From Meloidogyne chitwoodi (Eukaryota; Nematoda; Chromadorea; Rhabditida; Meloidogynidae), in assembly GCA_015183035.1 (NCBI GenBank), contig JACZZP010000006.1:620001-684000 (forward strand): a stretch of 64,000 bases of DNA. Direction: 5' to 3'. Positions 23,432-36,800 of this stretch are shown here, piece after piece. The notes below the pieces were generated by a model, which was not told where the DNA came from, searched no databases, and saw nothing but the letters and a program-made list of their open reading frames with translations. Numbering within the stretch: the first letter of the stretch is position 1; each line of letters begins with the position of its first letter. Made by a program: the position numbers and the translations under genes.

Positions 23432-26400
23432 TTTTATTTATCGACACATCGCAGGAAAAAAAAGAGACTTCGTATTTTAATAAAATTAATAAAAATATAT
23501 AAATAGTAAATTCTTACAAAAATATTTAAAATCTCTAAAAACAATTAAAAAAAACTTCAGCCTTCTTAAAAAAATTTTTAAATTAAAAAAAAGTTTTTTT
23601 CCATAAAAAACATAATTAAGCCTTAATCTAAAGAGAACTACTCAAAGTACTCTACAAACATTTTTATTTTTTAGCTTAAACTTAAAAACAAGTGTAAAAA
23701 GAGCCTCTACTTATTTTTTATTTTTTGTCTATTATTTTTGCAGCTTTATTTATTTATTTTTTTTTTAAATTTTCTCTTGACTAAAATATTTTTATTTTTC
23801 TAAAATATATTTATTTATTTGCTTCTTTTTAAGCCTTTATTTTATTTTACACTAAAACAATCAATTTTATTTTTCTTTTTTTATATTTGCCCAGCTTTAC
23901 AACTGTGTGGATATATTTTTAAATTAAAAAATATATTTTTTTTTTCACAATATAAATATTTGTTAATAAATAAAATAATTTTTAATTATTTTTTTTTTAA
24001 TTAATTTATTATTTATCAGTTTTATTAATTATTTGAATTTTTTAATAATAAAATTGATTTAAATTAATTTTTTAATCCAATCTTCCTAATTATTATTATT
24101 TTTTTATTTTTTTTTATTTTTCTTTATTCCATGTGTAAAGTAATTCCTTTATTTTGTATATAAAAAATCGTAAAAAATAATAATAATATTTAATTAATTA
24201 ATTAATTTTCGTGGCTCGCACCACCATTCATTATCAGTTTATTTTTTTTGTTTTTTATTGGTTATCATTTTGGCGGAGGTATTAGGGAAGGGATAGAGAG
24301 ATTTTTTTTCTAAAAATGATCTATTTTGTTTCTTAATATAGAAAAAAAAAATAAAAAAAGCAGAGGAGCCCTTCACCGCACAGATTTTTGAGACTAATAT
24401 TTTCCCATTCCCAAAAATAATATATGTATATATTCCTTAATATCAACAAACACTTTTAATATTATTTATTTATTTACTTTTTTCATCGAAAGATTGTTAT
24501 GATGATATATTAAATAAAATAATAAAAAAAGAAAAAAGAAAGAAATATTATACCCTCGAGTTAATATTTAATTGTGTCTCGATTCGAGACTAAAATATTA
24601 AAATATTTATTATTATTAATTCATTTTAAATTAAATAAATAAAATTAAATTAAATTAAGATTTTTACTGAATTTTTTAATTATATTTCTAAATTTTTTAT
24701 TTTCAATTTTTTTAAGGTTTTTACTTTCAATTTTCGATTTAACTTATTTAAAAAAAATTGTTTCAATATTTTTTGTTTCGATATATTCTGGTTTACTCAA
24801 TTCTTTAATATAATTTTAATTTAAAAAATAAATTAGATTACTTTTCTAGTAATTCAAAAAATTCGATATTATTTAGAAAAATATTTTATATTTATCAAAA
24901 TTGTGTTTTTTAACTTTAAAATATTAAAAAATATTAAATATAAATTTAATTAAATTTAAATAAATATATTTTTGTTTTTTAAATTAAAAAATATACATAT
25001 AAATAATTATTATTAATTTTCATTAATTTTCCCGATTTTTATAAAAATCGGGACTTTATAAATAACACACACACAATTAATTATTAATTATAATATATCA
25101 TATTTATTTTTATCTATTTTAATATCCTCTCTCTCTTCTAAAAATAAAAGTACAATTTCTTTTATCATTTTATTTTATTTTCTGACCACATGACCATCCA
25201 AAAAGCAAACAAAACAATTCTTTTTCTCCCAACATGTGGAGAGAATTTTTAAGAAAAAAAATATTTTTAATAATAAAAGGGAAGGGATTATATTACTTTA
25301 TTATTACATTCAAAAATTATATTTTTCTCTTATCTCTAAAAATAATTTATTTATAACTTGCTTCAAAAAGTTAAAAATAAATAATAACGATAAATGATTA
25401 ATTAATTAAATTATTTATTTATATATATTAAACATTTCTCTTTTATTTTTGGGGAAAGGTCCGAAGTGCCTTCGGCTTAATTAATTTGTATTTATTTAAA
25501 AGAGAGGAAGACTTTTATAAAATAAATTAATTGATATATTTATTTTGTGTTTTATTTGTTTAGGAGAGTTTTGAAGAGAAAAGATAAACATGTGAATTGC
25601 AACATGTTTTGATTATATTTACATAACTTTGGGAGAAGATTATAGTATTACCTATTTTTGTTTTTATGTTGAGAGAGCTAATAGGTCAAACCAAACAATT
25701 TAATAATATAAAATAGAATATATTAGAGTATTTATTATGAGAAAAGTGTTATGTTCGTATACTTGAGACGTATATGAGTGAATTAAAGTGAATTATCAAA
25801 GAGGTTGGATGGTGGCACAGTCGGTTGTGCTCTGATTTGGCTCATTCCACGATGGTTCAGTTTCAACTACCACCACACATTTTTCCGCAACATAATAAAA
25901 AGAAGAGTAATTTTAATTTTTGAACTTGTTCAAATTTGTAATTTACTACAAATTAAAGGGCTCCACCCATATAATCTCTCTTTAGATCAATTATACCCCT
26001 ATATAAATTTAAACTAAAATATCAACATTAAAAATTTTAAAAAAGGTTATGGAATAATGAATTATATGATACGAGGGATTGTGTGTTTGTTTTTGGGTAA
26101 TCTTCTGTTTTGTTCAAAACCTCTCCAGTTTACCCATAACTTTCCCTTTTATAAAATTTTTGATTTATTTCGATTGATAGGGTTGATCTCCAACGATCGG
26201 GATTAACAAATGTCGGGATTTCAAATTTTTCTAAAATCCAGATCAATACCCTTTATTTTAATGAAAAAAGTTCAAAATTTCAAAAATTTCTGAAAATTGT
26301 ATTTAATTACAAATTTTCTTATAAAATAAAAATAAAAAATAAAAAAATAATTTGAACAAATAATTTTGTTAATTTTTATCTTTAAAATATTGCAATTTTC

Positions 26401-27984
26401 TCTCCTTATTTCAGAAAATTTAACGTGAATAAAATGTTAAAAAAAAAGTCAGAGACCACTAATCACCAGGCATACATTCTTTAACCAAATTTATTTTTAT
26501 TTATTTTATTGCAGTAAAATTGGTGTAGAAATTAATAAAAAAATTGTCACTCTTAAAATAAATTTATTTGAGACACTAAAAATTAAGAAAAAAAATTAAA
26601 AAATATTTTCACGTGAATATTTGATGTTTTTAATTTTTTGAAAAATTTTTTTTAAATTCATTTTTTGTCTTAATTTACTGAAATAAAATATTTAAAAAAA
26701 GAAATGATAAAAATAGACTAAAATAAATAATTTTTAAAAATTAAAAACGTCTCTTTTTCTTTAAAAAAAGATTTTTTTTTAATTTTTGGGCTCAAAGTCC
26801 ACTACATTTTTGAAAATTAATTTTTATTTTTTTAAACTTTTCTCAAGGTTTTTTTTCTTTTAAAATGCCTACTATCAAAAAATATGTCAAAAAATATTAA
26901 AAAATGTTTTATAGCAATCTTTAAAGAGAGTTTTTTAAAGATTATAAAAATGATTGAATAATTTTTTTTATTTATTTTTCTTTAAAAAAATAAATTATTT
27001 ATTGTTATATATATTTGAGTATATAACTTTAGCAAAAAATAAAAAAAATAATTTTTCAACTTTTTTTGTTTTTAAGAAGGGTCAAAAATAAAGTTATTCT
27101 GAGATAATTTATTCAGAGATTATAATTCAGAAAAGAGTTGGGATTTTAGAGTTAGAATTTGGATTTATTATTAATTAATTCCAATCTCATATTCGAAATT
27201 CAAATATTACAAAATCTTTAAACTAAATAAATATTCTTAGCTTTAATTATATTTAAATTATTTATTTTACCAAACAAATTTAATTAATTAAAATTTCTTT
27301 TTTTAAGACTCAAATGTCTTAACTTTTATAAGTTTAAAAATATGTACATTCTCTCCGATTTTTATTGAGCAAAAAAAAATTTTTTTTTATCATTGCCTCT
27401 CCTTTTTATTTTCCTAAAGCAATATTAAAAAGGAGAAACACACACACAACTTTAGCATCTTTAAAGAACAAACAAAAAGCTATTAATATTTATTAGTTTT
27501 GTTCACGTGAATTTACCCTTTTTGCATTTTCTAAAATAATTTTTACAATAAATATTAATTTTTTTCTTTATTTTGCCTTTTTTTCTTTTTTCTAGTCTAT
27601 AAAAATAATTTTTGAAGGAGAAAGAGGGTGGAACTATTAATAAATCAAATTATCTTTAAAAGTGATGGGGAAGGCGGAGTTTTTTTTATTTTTAATATTT
27701 TGATCTTTAATTATATTTATATAATATTATGGTTACGCCCATATCATCACTGATTGTAGGGGAAAATTAAGCAATATATAAAGCGATGATAATGAAGCAA
27801 ATGCCATTATTTTTTACGAAAAGTAAAAATTTAAGACTATACTTTCTCCATTAAATATATTAGTTTTTATAAAAAAATTTTAAATAATTTTATTTTTTTA
27901 AGCTTTTTATCAATAAATTCTAAAAATTCAAAGTCTTTCTTATCTTTTTATACAACACAAACCTCAGCATTATTTTTATTAAAA
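23432..27984. other. Long gene-poor AT-rich region
   Basis: No exon could be supported over 4.5 kb. It is dominated by A/T homopolymers. Items seen: a CCGAAGTGCCTTCGG palindrome at about 25462-25476, the tRNA-like repeat at 25803, CACACACA runs near 25066 and 27440, and a GC-richer 'gatctccaacgatcgggattaac' scrap near 26187. The last 300 bases would hold the phosphatase promoter. Confidence 0.4.
25803..25880 (+). mobile_element. tRNA-like SINE fragment
   Basis: 'GGTTGGATGGTGGCACAGTCGGTTGTGC' spans a box-A-like motif and 'GGTTCAGTTTC' a box-B-like motif about 35 bases later. No acceptor stem closes. The GC content stands out from its flanks. It is interpreted as a tRNA-derived retroposon piece. 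Confidence 0.4.
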
Positions 27985-29580
27985 ATGCCTGCTTATAACA
28001 ACGACGAAATGTTTAATACAAATATTAAACAATCTCCTCTGGAGATTATTGAAAATAATTCTCCACAAATTCTTCATCAAATAAAAAAATCTCAAAAAAT
28101 GGATTCTCAAAAATTTCGTTCAGAATTAATCAAAAATATTGATACTTTTATTTTTGACGCTGATGGTGTTCTTTGGTTAGGAGAAAATGCAATTGCTGGG
28201 TCATCTTCTTTTATTGAATATATTGCAGAATTAGGGAAAAAAATTATTGTTTTGACTAATAATGCAACTAAATCAAGGGCTGTTTATGCAAAGAAGTTGG
28301 CTGGTTTAGGTTATGGACGTTATATTAATGAGGTAGAGTATAATTTATTATAAAAATCAGAATAAATTGAACAGAATTAAATAGTAGAATAAAATATTTA
28401 TTAAGAAAACAGCATTAGCTAGTCAGAATTTGCATAAGAAAATATCAGAATAAATCAGAATTTGCTTAGGAAAATATCAGAATAAATCAGAATTTGTTCT
28501 AAAATAAACTAGAAATAGCTTAGAAAAAACCAGAACCACAACATTAATAAAAAATATTAAAAAATATTTTTTTAGCACAATATTGTAAATCCTGCTGCTG
28601 TAGTTGCTGATCTCATCCATCGCTCTGAGCTGGCACGTGAAGGAAAGAAAGTATATTTAATTGGAGGTCAAGGAGTGAAGGACGAATTAAAATTGCTTAA
28701 TATTGATTATTTTGGAGATGGGTAAGTAAGAATTTTTAAAAATTAACTGAAAAATAAATATTAAAATTTTTAGAATTGATCCAGTAGATGCTCAGCCAGC
28801 CTCAAAAGGTCAAGCATTTCTCTATGAATTGGAACTTGAGGAAGAGCCAGAGAATGTAGGCGCTGTTGTTGTTGGCTATGAAAAATACTTTAATTATCTT
28901 AAATTAATGAAAGCAGCAAACTATTTGCATGTGAGTTTACACGGCAAAATAAATATATACAATTTATATTAAATTATGGCCATTAAACAAAAATAGTTTC
29001 ATTAACATTTTGAGAACCCTAACAACTAAGCCTTGTCAAATAATTTTTTTTTAATTTTATAGAACGAAGATTGCCTTTTCCTCGCAACAAATGAAGACGA
29101 AACCTGTCCTGGTCCAAACCCAGAAACTATAATTCCCGACGCTGGCCCATTGGTCGCTGCTGTTAAAACTGCTTGCGGACGTGAACCTTTAACTGTTGGA
29201 AAGCCAAATACTCCAGCTTTTGATTATATTTGTCGACGTTGGGGTGTTAATTCAATTAACCCTCGTCGTACTTTAATGATTGGAGACAGAGTAAATACTG
29301 ACGTTAAATTTGGACGTGATCATGGATTGCGAACTCTTCTTGTGTTGAGTGGATGTCATGGGGTTGGCGAATTTATTTAAAAAAGTTTTTTCAAATTTAA
29401 CTTTTTTTCTTATAGTTGGATGAAATAGAGGACGGAATTCTTCACAAACGCGAAGACTTGGTACCTGAATTCTATGCTGACTGCCTTGGTGCCCTCATTC
29501 CAACGAAGGAGAAGAATGTTAATAATAAGAAAAATAAACCTGAAGATAGTGGAGAAAGGCGAAAGGCTGTTTGTGTTTAA
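27985..29580 (+). CDS. HAD-family phosphatase (phosphoglycolate / p-nitrophenyl phosphatase type)
   Basis: Exons 27985-28332, 28576-28721, 28774-28930, 29063-29362 and 29416-29580 give 371 aa. All four HAD motifs are visible: FDADG with nucleophile Asp58 and Asp60, LTNN at about 90-93, the lysine of VGKPNT at about 264, and MIGDRVNTD at about 289-297. The cap region (ALV... GAVVVGYEKYFNYLKLMKAANYL) and CPGPN place it in the HAD-IIA subfamily with phosphoglycolate phosphatase and pyridoxal phosphatase, expected to be cytosolic and Mg-dependent. The N-terminal 50 residues are a poorly conserved extension, and a shorter start at Met39 (QKMDSQ) is possible. A polyadenylation-like AATAAA lies about 70 bases after the stop. 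It is a single-copy housekeeping-type gene unrelated to the secreted clusters. Confidence 0.85.
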
Positions 29581-31325
29581 TTTAAATAAGTGTTTCTAAT
29601 TTTAAATTTTTTTATCAATTTTACAATTATATTGTATTTTTTATAAAATAAAGAAAATTAAATTATTTTTTTGTATTTTCATTTATCACTTTAATTTATT
29701 AGTTAAATTAGTTAGCTTCGAATTTTAAACAAAAAATTATTTTATTAGACTTTAACAAATTGTAGGTGGTCAAAGCATAAAAGTGATATTCATCTTTATT
29801 TTTATTCTCCAATTTTTTCTCATTGTCACTCCTATTTAGTATACTAAATTAGGCCACTATAATTTAAATAAAATTAAAATAAATTTTATTTTATAAAAAT
29901 TAAAAAAAAAGTAAATTATTATTCATAAAACACATTTAACACAAAATTGTTTTTTAAAAATTTTATTAATAAATAAAAAATTAATATTCTAATAAAATAT
30001 TAGGTATGTATATATATAATATTAATATAAACCAATAAAAATATTTATTGAACCAAAAGTAACAAAAATTAAAAAATTGTATTTTACCCTCAAATCTAGT
30101 GCTAATAAAAACATTCACTTTTTGTTAATTATTTATTGGAAAAAGAAAACTTTTAAATATTATAATATTTTTATTTAAATAAAAATTTTATTCTTTCAAT
30201 TTATTAAAATTCTAGTGTTTTTGAAATACTATTTTTTTAATAAAGTGATGGTTTAGCTAAATTCTCGGTATCAAAAAAATTTTTTTTTAATTGTATATCG
30301 CGGTTTAAGCTAAAAAAATGGGTTTTGAGTAAACCGAGGAATCCCTGATATTTACCAAAACCTAAAAAAATTATTGTAATAACCAAAAAGCATATTTAAA
30401 TATCATTAAATCTCCTTTTTTCTAAGCTTTAATAAAAATAAAAAATTTAAAAAATTTTAAATTTTTAAATATTTAATTTAATATATAAATTACATTGTGA
30501 ATGGTCTTAACCTTTAAATTAATTTCTGAATAATTAATGGAATTAAGAGAGTTAATAAATTTTTTATAATTTATTAAAAAATGTTATATAAATTATTAAT
30601 AATTATATTTAGAATATTTTTAATAAATTAAATATATAATTATTTTTATATAATTATTATTAGCATAAATATGTAATTTTAAAAAAAATCACCTGTTCTC
30701 TCAGTCAATGTATTAATAAATGCTAGTTTAAATTTTGTTATTAAATATTATTTATATTCGAGCATACTAAAAATGTTTAAATATTACCATAACTTTTCTA
30801 AAAATATAAAACATTTATTTTTAAAAAAATGTTAAAGTTAATTTATATTTTAATAATTAATTAACTCATTTCTTTAAATTTTATTTTATCAGTTTTAAAA
30901 TTATTTTTAAAAAATTTAGGGTATTTTATATTTTTAAAATTAATAATTTTTAAAAATATAAATAGTTATTATTTTTAGTTTTTGTATTTAATTTTTGATA
31001 TTTAATCTCTAATTTAAATTAATTTATTAAAAATATAAATTTTGCGTAAAAATACTCTAATTAAGAGAAATTTGGAAATAAAATTAAAAAATGTTAATTT
31101 TAATTTTTAATGATTTTTAAATTTTTATTAATTGTTAATAATTTAAATATTTAATTTTAGTTATTTTAACTTTCAATTTTCACCTGTTTTTAATAGTTTC
31201 AATTATATAAATTTTTAATGGAATATTTAAAATAAATATTTTAAAAATGTTTCGATAAATAAACCAAATTTTTAAGGCAAAAAAAATTAAAATAAATTTA
31301 ATAAAAAATAAATTAATTAGTAAAA
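29581..31325. other. AT-rich intergenic region
   Basis: No gene or repeat recognised. It holds the phosphatase 3' end (AATAAA near 29648) and, at its right end, the likely promoter of the receptor gene. Confidence 0.4.
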
Positions 31326-33565
31326 ATGATTTTTATTATTAATGGACAACTTTCTAATAATTCAAGAATTCTTGGCAATGAGGTAAAAATTGTAAATTTA
31401 TTTAAATTTCGTTTTATTTTTCAATGTCCATTCTCTGTTCCATTCAGAGCTACATAAACCAAAGAAAAATTGTTTTATTAAAAAATCAAAATTTTAAAAA
31501 TTTCTTCAAAATCTCCGAAATAAAAAAATCTAAAAAAATAATAATTTTCTTTTGTATTTTTAATAGAAAGAAAGTTTTATTTTAATTAATTTTATATTTT
31601 ATTTAAAAAAATTAATATTCCAATTTAACAGTTTTACTTCATTTATCGAGATTATGGCCTGAATTTTGGACTTTCTTTTATGGCATTTTTAATAGGATGT
31701 TGTGCTATTTCAGGAAATATTTTGAATGCATTTCTTGTCTATGTTACTGCTAAAAATAAGTTTGTTTTAAAAATATTTTAAATTTTTATTTTTTTCTAAA
31801 ATTTAAATTCTTTCTCTAAGCATTAAATAAAAAACAAAGAAAAATAAATAAAATAAATTTTCAAAAAATTTCAGAACACTCCGTGGTAGCACTAATTATT
31901 TATTGGCACAACACTCTTTCTGTGAATTTTTCCATCAATCTGGTCATTATATTTTTCTTTATACAATATTTTCCGGAAAAAATTTTATTACATATGCTAC
32001 AAGTACAACATTTCAAATACAAATAATTTTGGGTTATAATTCTGCTGTTTTTACAATGTTTGAAACTGCAACAGACCGATTGCTTTGTGTTTTAACGCCT
32101 TCAATGTCTGATTTCTTTTTTAAATTTAAATTCAGAATTTTCAATTTATACTCTGAATTCTGATTTTGTTATTATTCAGAATTTTTATAGTTTTTATAAA
32201 TTTATTTAATATTTGTTCTGATTTGAATTTCTGATTTTTATTTATGGTTACCGTTATTATAAATAATAATTCTGAAGAAATCAGAATTATTAATAAAATA
32301 ATTCTGATTTTTCTTTAGTTTTGGTTTAATTTTAATTCAAAATTCTGATTTAATTTCGATTCTTATTTATCAAAATTATTTTTTTTTAATTTACTGAATA
32401 AAATTTCTGATTTATTAAATAATATTATATTTTTAGTTATTCAAGAATTGTTGGACCAATTTATTTGGCAACGTTTAGCTTTTTAGCTTTTATTCCTGGA
32501 GCAGTTTTATCATTTCTTGTTTTAGAATATGCAATTGAAAATCCCAATGAGTTTTCTATTTTCTCTTAATTTTTAATTTAAATTAATTTATTATATTTAA
32601 AATTAAAGACCTATAACTGGACAACTTAGTGATACTTGTACACCTGTTGAATTAATTTATAATTATAATTTAATAATGTGTGTTCTTTGTATTATTTCCT
32701 ATCTTATTATTGGAGCTATTGTTTTGAAAAAAGGTTACCTATAATTAGAATTATTTTTTAAATTTAATAAAAAATACTTATAATTAAGGGAATTAATTAG
32801 GGATATATTTTTGAAGGTTAAATCAGGCAAAAATCGGTATTAGAGTTAAAATTATAAATAAAAAATTCTGATTTTTTCAGAATTTTTAGATAAATATTAA
32901 TAGTTCACTGCTTTTCAATTCTTTTCTAGGATATTATTCAAATTAGATATTCTGAAAGAAATATTTTTATTAGAAAATTAATTTTTTTATAATTAATTTT
33001 TCCAAAAATTTAGTAAAAGAAAATCAAAATAAAAGAACCGCTAACCATCAAAATCAACGGAATGCCAAACTTTTACGTTCACTTTCTGCAATAATAATAA
33101 TAATGGTTGGAAGCTATTTCCTCAATACTCTTATACGTAAATTTGTTAACGATATTCTTCATTTGGGACCTATCGGTCTTTGGTATGTTAATGTTGCTGG
33201 AGGTGTTCTTGTTAATATTGGGGCGGCTTCTAATACTCCAATTCTTTATGCATCCAGGCAAAAATAATTTTTAAATTTAAATAAATTAATTAACAAAATT
33301 TAAATAAATTTTCAGCTCTGAATATCGAAGAGTAATTGACAAAGAACTTCATTCGATTTTTGGCCAATATTGGAAAATAACTGTTCCAAAACCTCCAAAA
33401 AATCTTTTTGGAACTACAGCATCACCTAATGGAGTTCAAAACGTTAATAATGCAAAGAACAATTTAGAAAGGATTAAAGCTTTAAGTTCATCAACAGATG
33501 CGAGAACTGCACGAGTACATCCTACAATTATAAATTTTTTACCTATTGTATCACCTAATATTTAG
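31326..33565 (+). CDS. Seven-transmembrane chemoreceptor-like protein (Srsx-like)
   Basis: Exons 31326-31382, 31632-31759, 31875-32105, 32437-32550, 32609-32733, 33014-33257 and 33316-33565 give 382 aa. Hydrophobic segments run from residue about 30 (FGLSFMAFLIGCCAISGNIL) to about 305. Landmarks: GNxLNxFLVYVT with KTLRGSTN (TM1-loop1), ETATDRLLCVLTP after TM3 (DRY-like region), and TPILYASSSEYRR at the end of TM7. That order fits nematode serpentine receptors of the Srsx class (Pfam PF10320), which act in sensory neurons; the ligand is unknown. The intron after residue AS uses a GC donor (33258 GC...AG). The C-terminal tail of about 80 residues is Asn/Ser-rich and likely cytoplasmic. Confidence 0.7.
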
Positions 33566-35613
33566 TTATTGAATAAAACTTGTTAATTTAAAAATATTTG
33601 AAATTTACATTAAAATAAATTCTGAAAAAATATTTCTTGGCCTGTCAGCTTTAAAACATTGTTTTCTATTTATGGTAAGATTCTGCTAATTTTATATGCG
33701 CAACCATATATAATTATTAATAATTAATTTGGCGGCATAAAATCAACAATTTTTTTATTTTTTCCCAAAAAGATAATTTGGGATAATATCTGAAATTGCA
33801 AATAAAATTAGCTAACTTTTGCTCGCAAAATAAAAAAATATTATTTATCAAACTGAATAGACATCAAAGTGACTTTATTAACCAAATAAAATATGGAACA
33901 TTCTTATTAAAAAATTTTTTTGAAAGTTTTAAATTAATTATTAAAATATATTAATCTAAGTATCTCCACAGATAATTTAATAATATATTTATTAAACTAT
34001 AAAAAATTATTTTATGACTAATTTCAGGTACTAACATTATCAAATAAAATAAATATTATTTAATTGGAAAAGAGTTTAGCGAGTTTCGTAAAAAAATTTT
34101 TTTTATCTTCCCAACTCAAAAAATATAGTAAACAATGCAATAAACAATTTTTATGTAGTAAAAAACGCCGCCAAACGTTTAATGTTGTTTACCGAAAATA
34201 TTGAAAAAAAAACGGGAAATTTGTGTTTAACACTTTTTGCCTTGCGCATATTTTACAAAAAGGATGACAGGTTAATCCATCAATTTTTAAAATAAATTTT
34301 AAAAAAATATGAAAGTGTACTAAAAATATTTTTAATAAAATTTACTTCAAACTCACAGAAAAATGCCCATGTTTTAGAAAAGAGAAAAAAAGTTTTCAAG
34401 ATATCAATTTTTAAACAGGTTAATAAAAATAAACAAAAAGGAACTAAAAAAGTTTGAAAAATGAAAAAAGAGAACAAATGTTTAGGTAAACAAAAATATA
34501 TGACTTTAATTTAGAGGACATGCGTCCGACAATAAAATTAAGTAAGAAAAAAGTTAATCTTCTCAATCATCGACTTTTTTAAAATTAAAAAAAAAAGTAT
34601 ATTAATTGTTGGATTCGGGAAAATAATTAATAAATAATATTGCATGGATGTCATTGAGATTAAATAATATTAATTAAATAATATTGAGTACCTAATCTTA
34701 CCATGGGTCAAATAATTTCATGGGACACATGTCATAAAGCTAGAGTCAAAATATTAGGAAAATAATTTGAAAAATATTAGTTATTTTAAGTTCTGAGAAG
34801 AAGTTGATCTAAAATTAATTTAAATGAGTTTAGGATAGAAATAAAATTATTGCTTTAAACACATAATATGTATCTTCTTAAACAAATAATATAAAGTTTT
34901 ACACCTTAAAAAATATTTTTGAATCTTAAAGAAAAAAATTTTTTTTTCAAATGTAGGTGAACTTTTAATTTTTTACAGACAATATTTCATTTCTACTAGA
35001 GTCTTAATTTCTTTTCTAAAATTAAAATAATATTTTTTGTTTTAATACTACAAAATAAAATAAAAAATAAAACAGTTCTAGTTTTTATTTTTTTACTCGA
35101 GTTTTAACACGTAATATTTTTTCTTAAAAATTTGCAAAGCTAAGCAGTCACCCAAGTACTTCACGCAGCTTTTCAACAATTTTTTAAAAATGGCGCTGCT
35201 TTGTTTACTCTGTTACAAACATTTTTTTAATTTTTGTTGTAATTTTTGCATTAAAAAAATTCTTCACGCTCTAATTAGTAACTTTAGTAAAGAAGAGAGT
35301 AAATAATAAAAGGAAAGAAAAAAAGAAAAAGAGAAAAAAATTTGCGCATAAAAAATAGAGAAAATAAGAAGGTGTGAGTAAAAATATTATTGTTTTACAT
35401 AATATATATTTTCTCAATATTGTTTTATTAAATGATTGATATTACCCACTCAAATGTGTTAATAATTTGAAAACGTGTGTTACTTTAAAACAACTTTTTG
35501 GCAAAAAGGAGGCGTTGTCTCTTTAAGAAAATGTATAAAAGGCTTAAGACGTAAACAAGTAGATCATTCTCTTAATTTTGATTTTATTACCACATTATAG
35601 AATTATAAACAAA
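33566..35613. other. Intergenic region with a promoter at its right end
   Basis: No supported gene. Open frames here are AT-biased noise. A TATA-like 'TGTATAAAAGGC' at 35531-35542, about 75 bases before the next start codon, is a good core-promoter candidate for the KR-repeat gene. Confidence 0.45.
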
Positions 35614-36800
35614 ATGAAAACCTCAGTTTTATGCCTATTTTTGATTTTCTCTATTATTTCTATTTATGCTGATGATACTGTTCACCACGATACAAAAGGA
35701 GAGGAAACAATTGAAAAACGTACAATGGAAAAAACTGGAAAGAAACATGTAGAAGCAGAAGAAGAGACAAAGCCTGAAACTTCAGGTGCTGATGAACGTG
35801 GAAAGCGCATTGCTACAAAAAAAATTACAGATAAAAAACCGATCGAGGTAGAAAAATCTGCTGAGGAAACAAGGTAGATTAATTTTATAAAATCTAAATA
35901 TATGTGATAAATTGTTGGGAGACCAATCCACTTTTAGAGTAGTTAGGAAAGTATTTTGATAATTTTTTTACTTATGTATGTTATTAATTTTATAAAGGGG
36001 TTAATCTTTTTTAATCTGATACTGATAAACCAATTAAAGTAAAACTAATTTTTGATATAAATCTTGTCTATAATATTTATTTATATCACAAATATAGAGT
36101 GCGACGCATAGCTCCAAAAGAAAAGAAAATAATAAAACCCGCCGCTGAAGAAGCTGAATCTGATACTATCGAAAAACGTTTGGCTACAGCACCAAAGAAA
36201 GCTAAGCCCGCTGCTGATAGTGATGTTGAAGAAGAGACTCGTGAAAAGAGAACCGTACCAAAGAAGGAAAAGCCAAAAACTGCTGACACTGAGTCCGAGA
36301 TTGAAAAGAGAACAGCACCAAAGAAAGATAAGCCAAAAACTGCTGATGAAGCTGAAGCTGAGACCGAGGTTGGAAAGAGAACCATACCAAAGAAGGAAAA
36401 GCCTACACACGCTGTTGATGTGAGTTATAAATATTTGAAAAAAATAAATTAGGTACAGAGGCAAGAGTTTAATATTGCCTCTGTTCTACATTTTTTGGTC
36501 ATAACATTTTAATTATGAATTATCTTAAATCTTTATTTTTCTTTTCTTGACCTATTTGAGTTTTCATGCTATGAACTAAATATGATTAGCAAATTTTATC
36601 TTAAATAAAAGGGAATTTTTTTGACGGACCCATATACCATTGCCTTATTTAAAAAAAATTTTAGATTATATATATTTAAAAATTTTTAGAAAGAAACAGA
36701 AACTCGAGAAGAGCGTATGACAAAGAAAACTGATGATATAAAAAAACACCATCGCTCAGTTCGTGCAACAAAGAAGATTGAAAAAGGAAAAATCCAATAA
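35614..36800 (+). CDS. Secreted Lys/Glu-rich repeat protein with regularly placed KR sites
   Basis: Exons 35614-35873, 36098-36419 and 36690-36800 give 230 aa. The signal peptide is MKTSVLCLFLIFSIISIYA. The remainder has no cysteine and repeats a unit built as (E/G)KR-[T/I/L]-x-PKK-x-KP-x-TAD followed by an acidic stretch; KR occurs at least six times (IEKRTM, GKRIAT, IEKRLA, EKRTVP, IEKRTAP, GKRTIP). Dibasic KR spacing of about 20-25 residues in the middle resembles a peptide precursor cut by proprotein convertases. Alternatively it is a disordered basic secreted effector whose PKKEKPK runs could act as nuclear localisation signals. No named family was recognised. An in-frame Met 12 codons upstream (35578) is less likely, since it would bury the signal peptide. 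Confidence 0.7.

Noticed and set aside
22729..24004. Short AT-rich frames such as 22729-22914 and 23819-24004
   Set aside because: Composition equals that of the non-coding flanks; Ile/Phe/Tyr/Leu/Lys-only peptides, no start context or splice partners.
35125..35170. Weak likeness to the 3' part of 5S rRNA on the minus strand (AGTACTTGGGTGAC)
   Set aside because: Only about 15 bases match and neither the 5' part nor the internal control region is present.
36081..36464. Minus-strand frames of 99-127 codons opposite the KR-repeat gene
   Set aside because: They are antisense of a repetitive coding exon; the plus strand has the signal peptide, splice sites and repeat logic.
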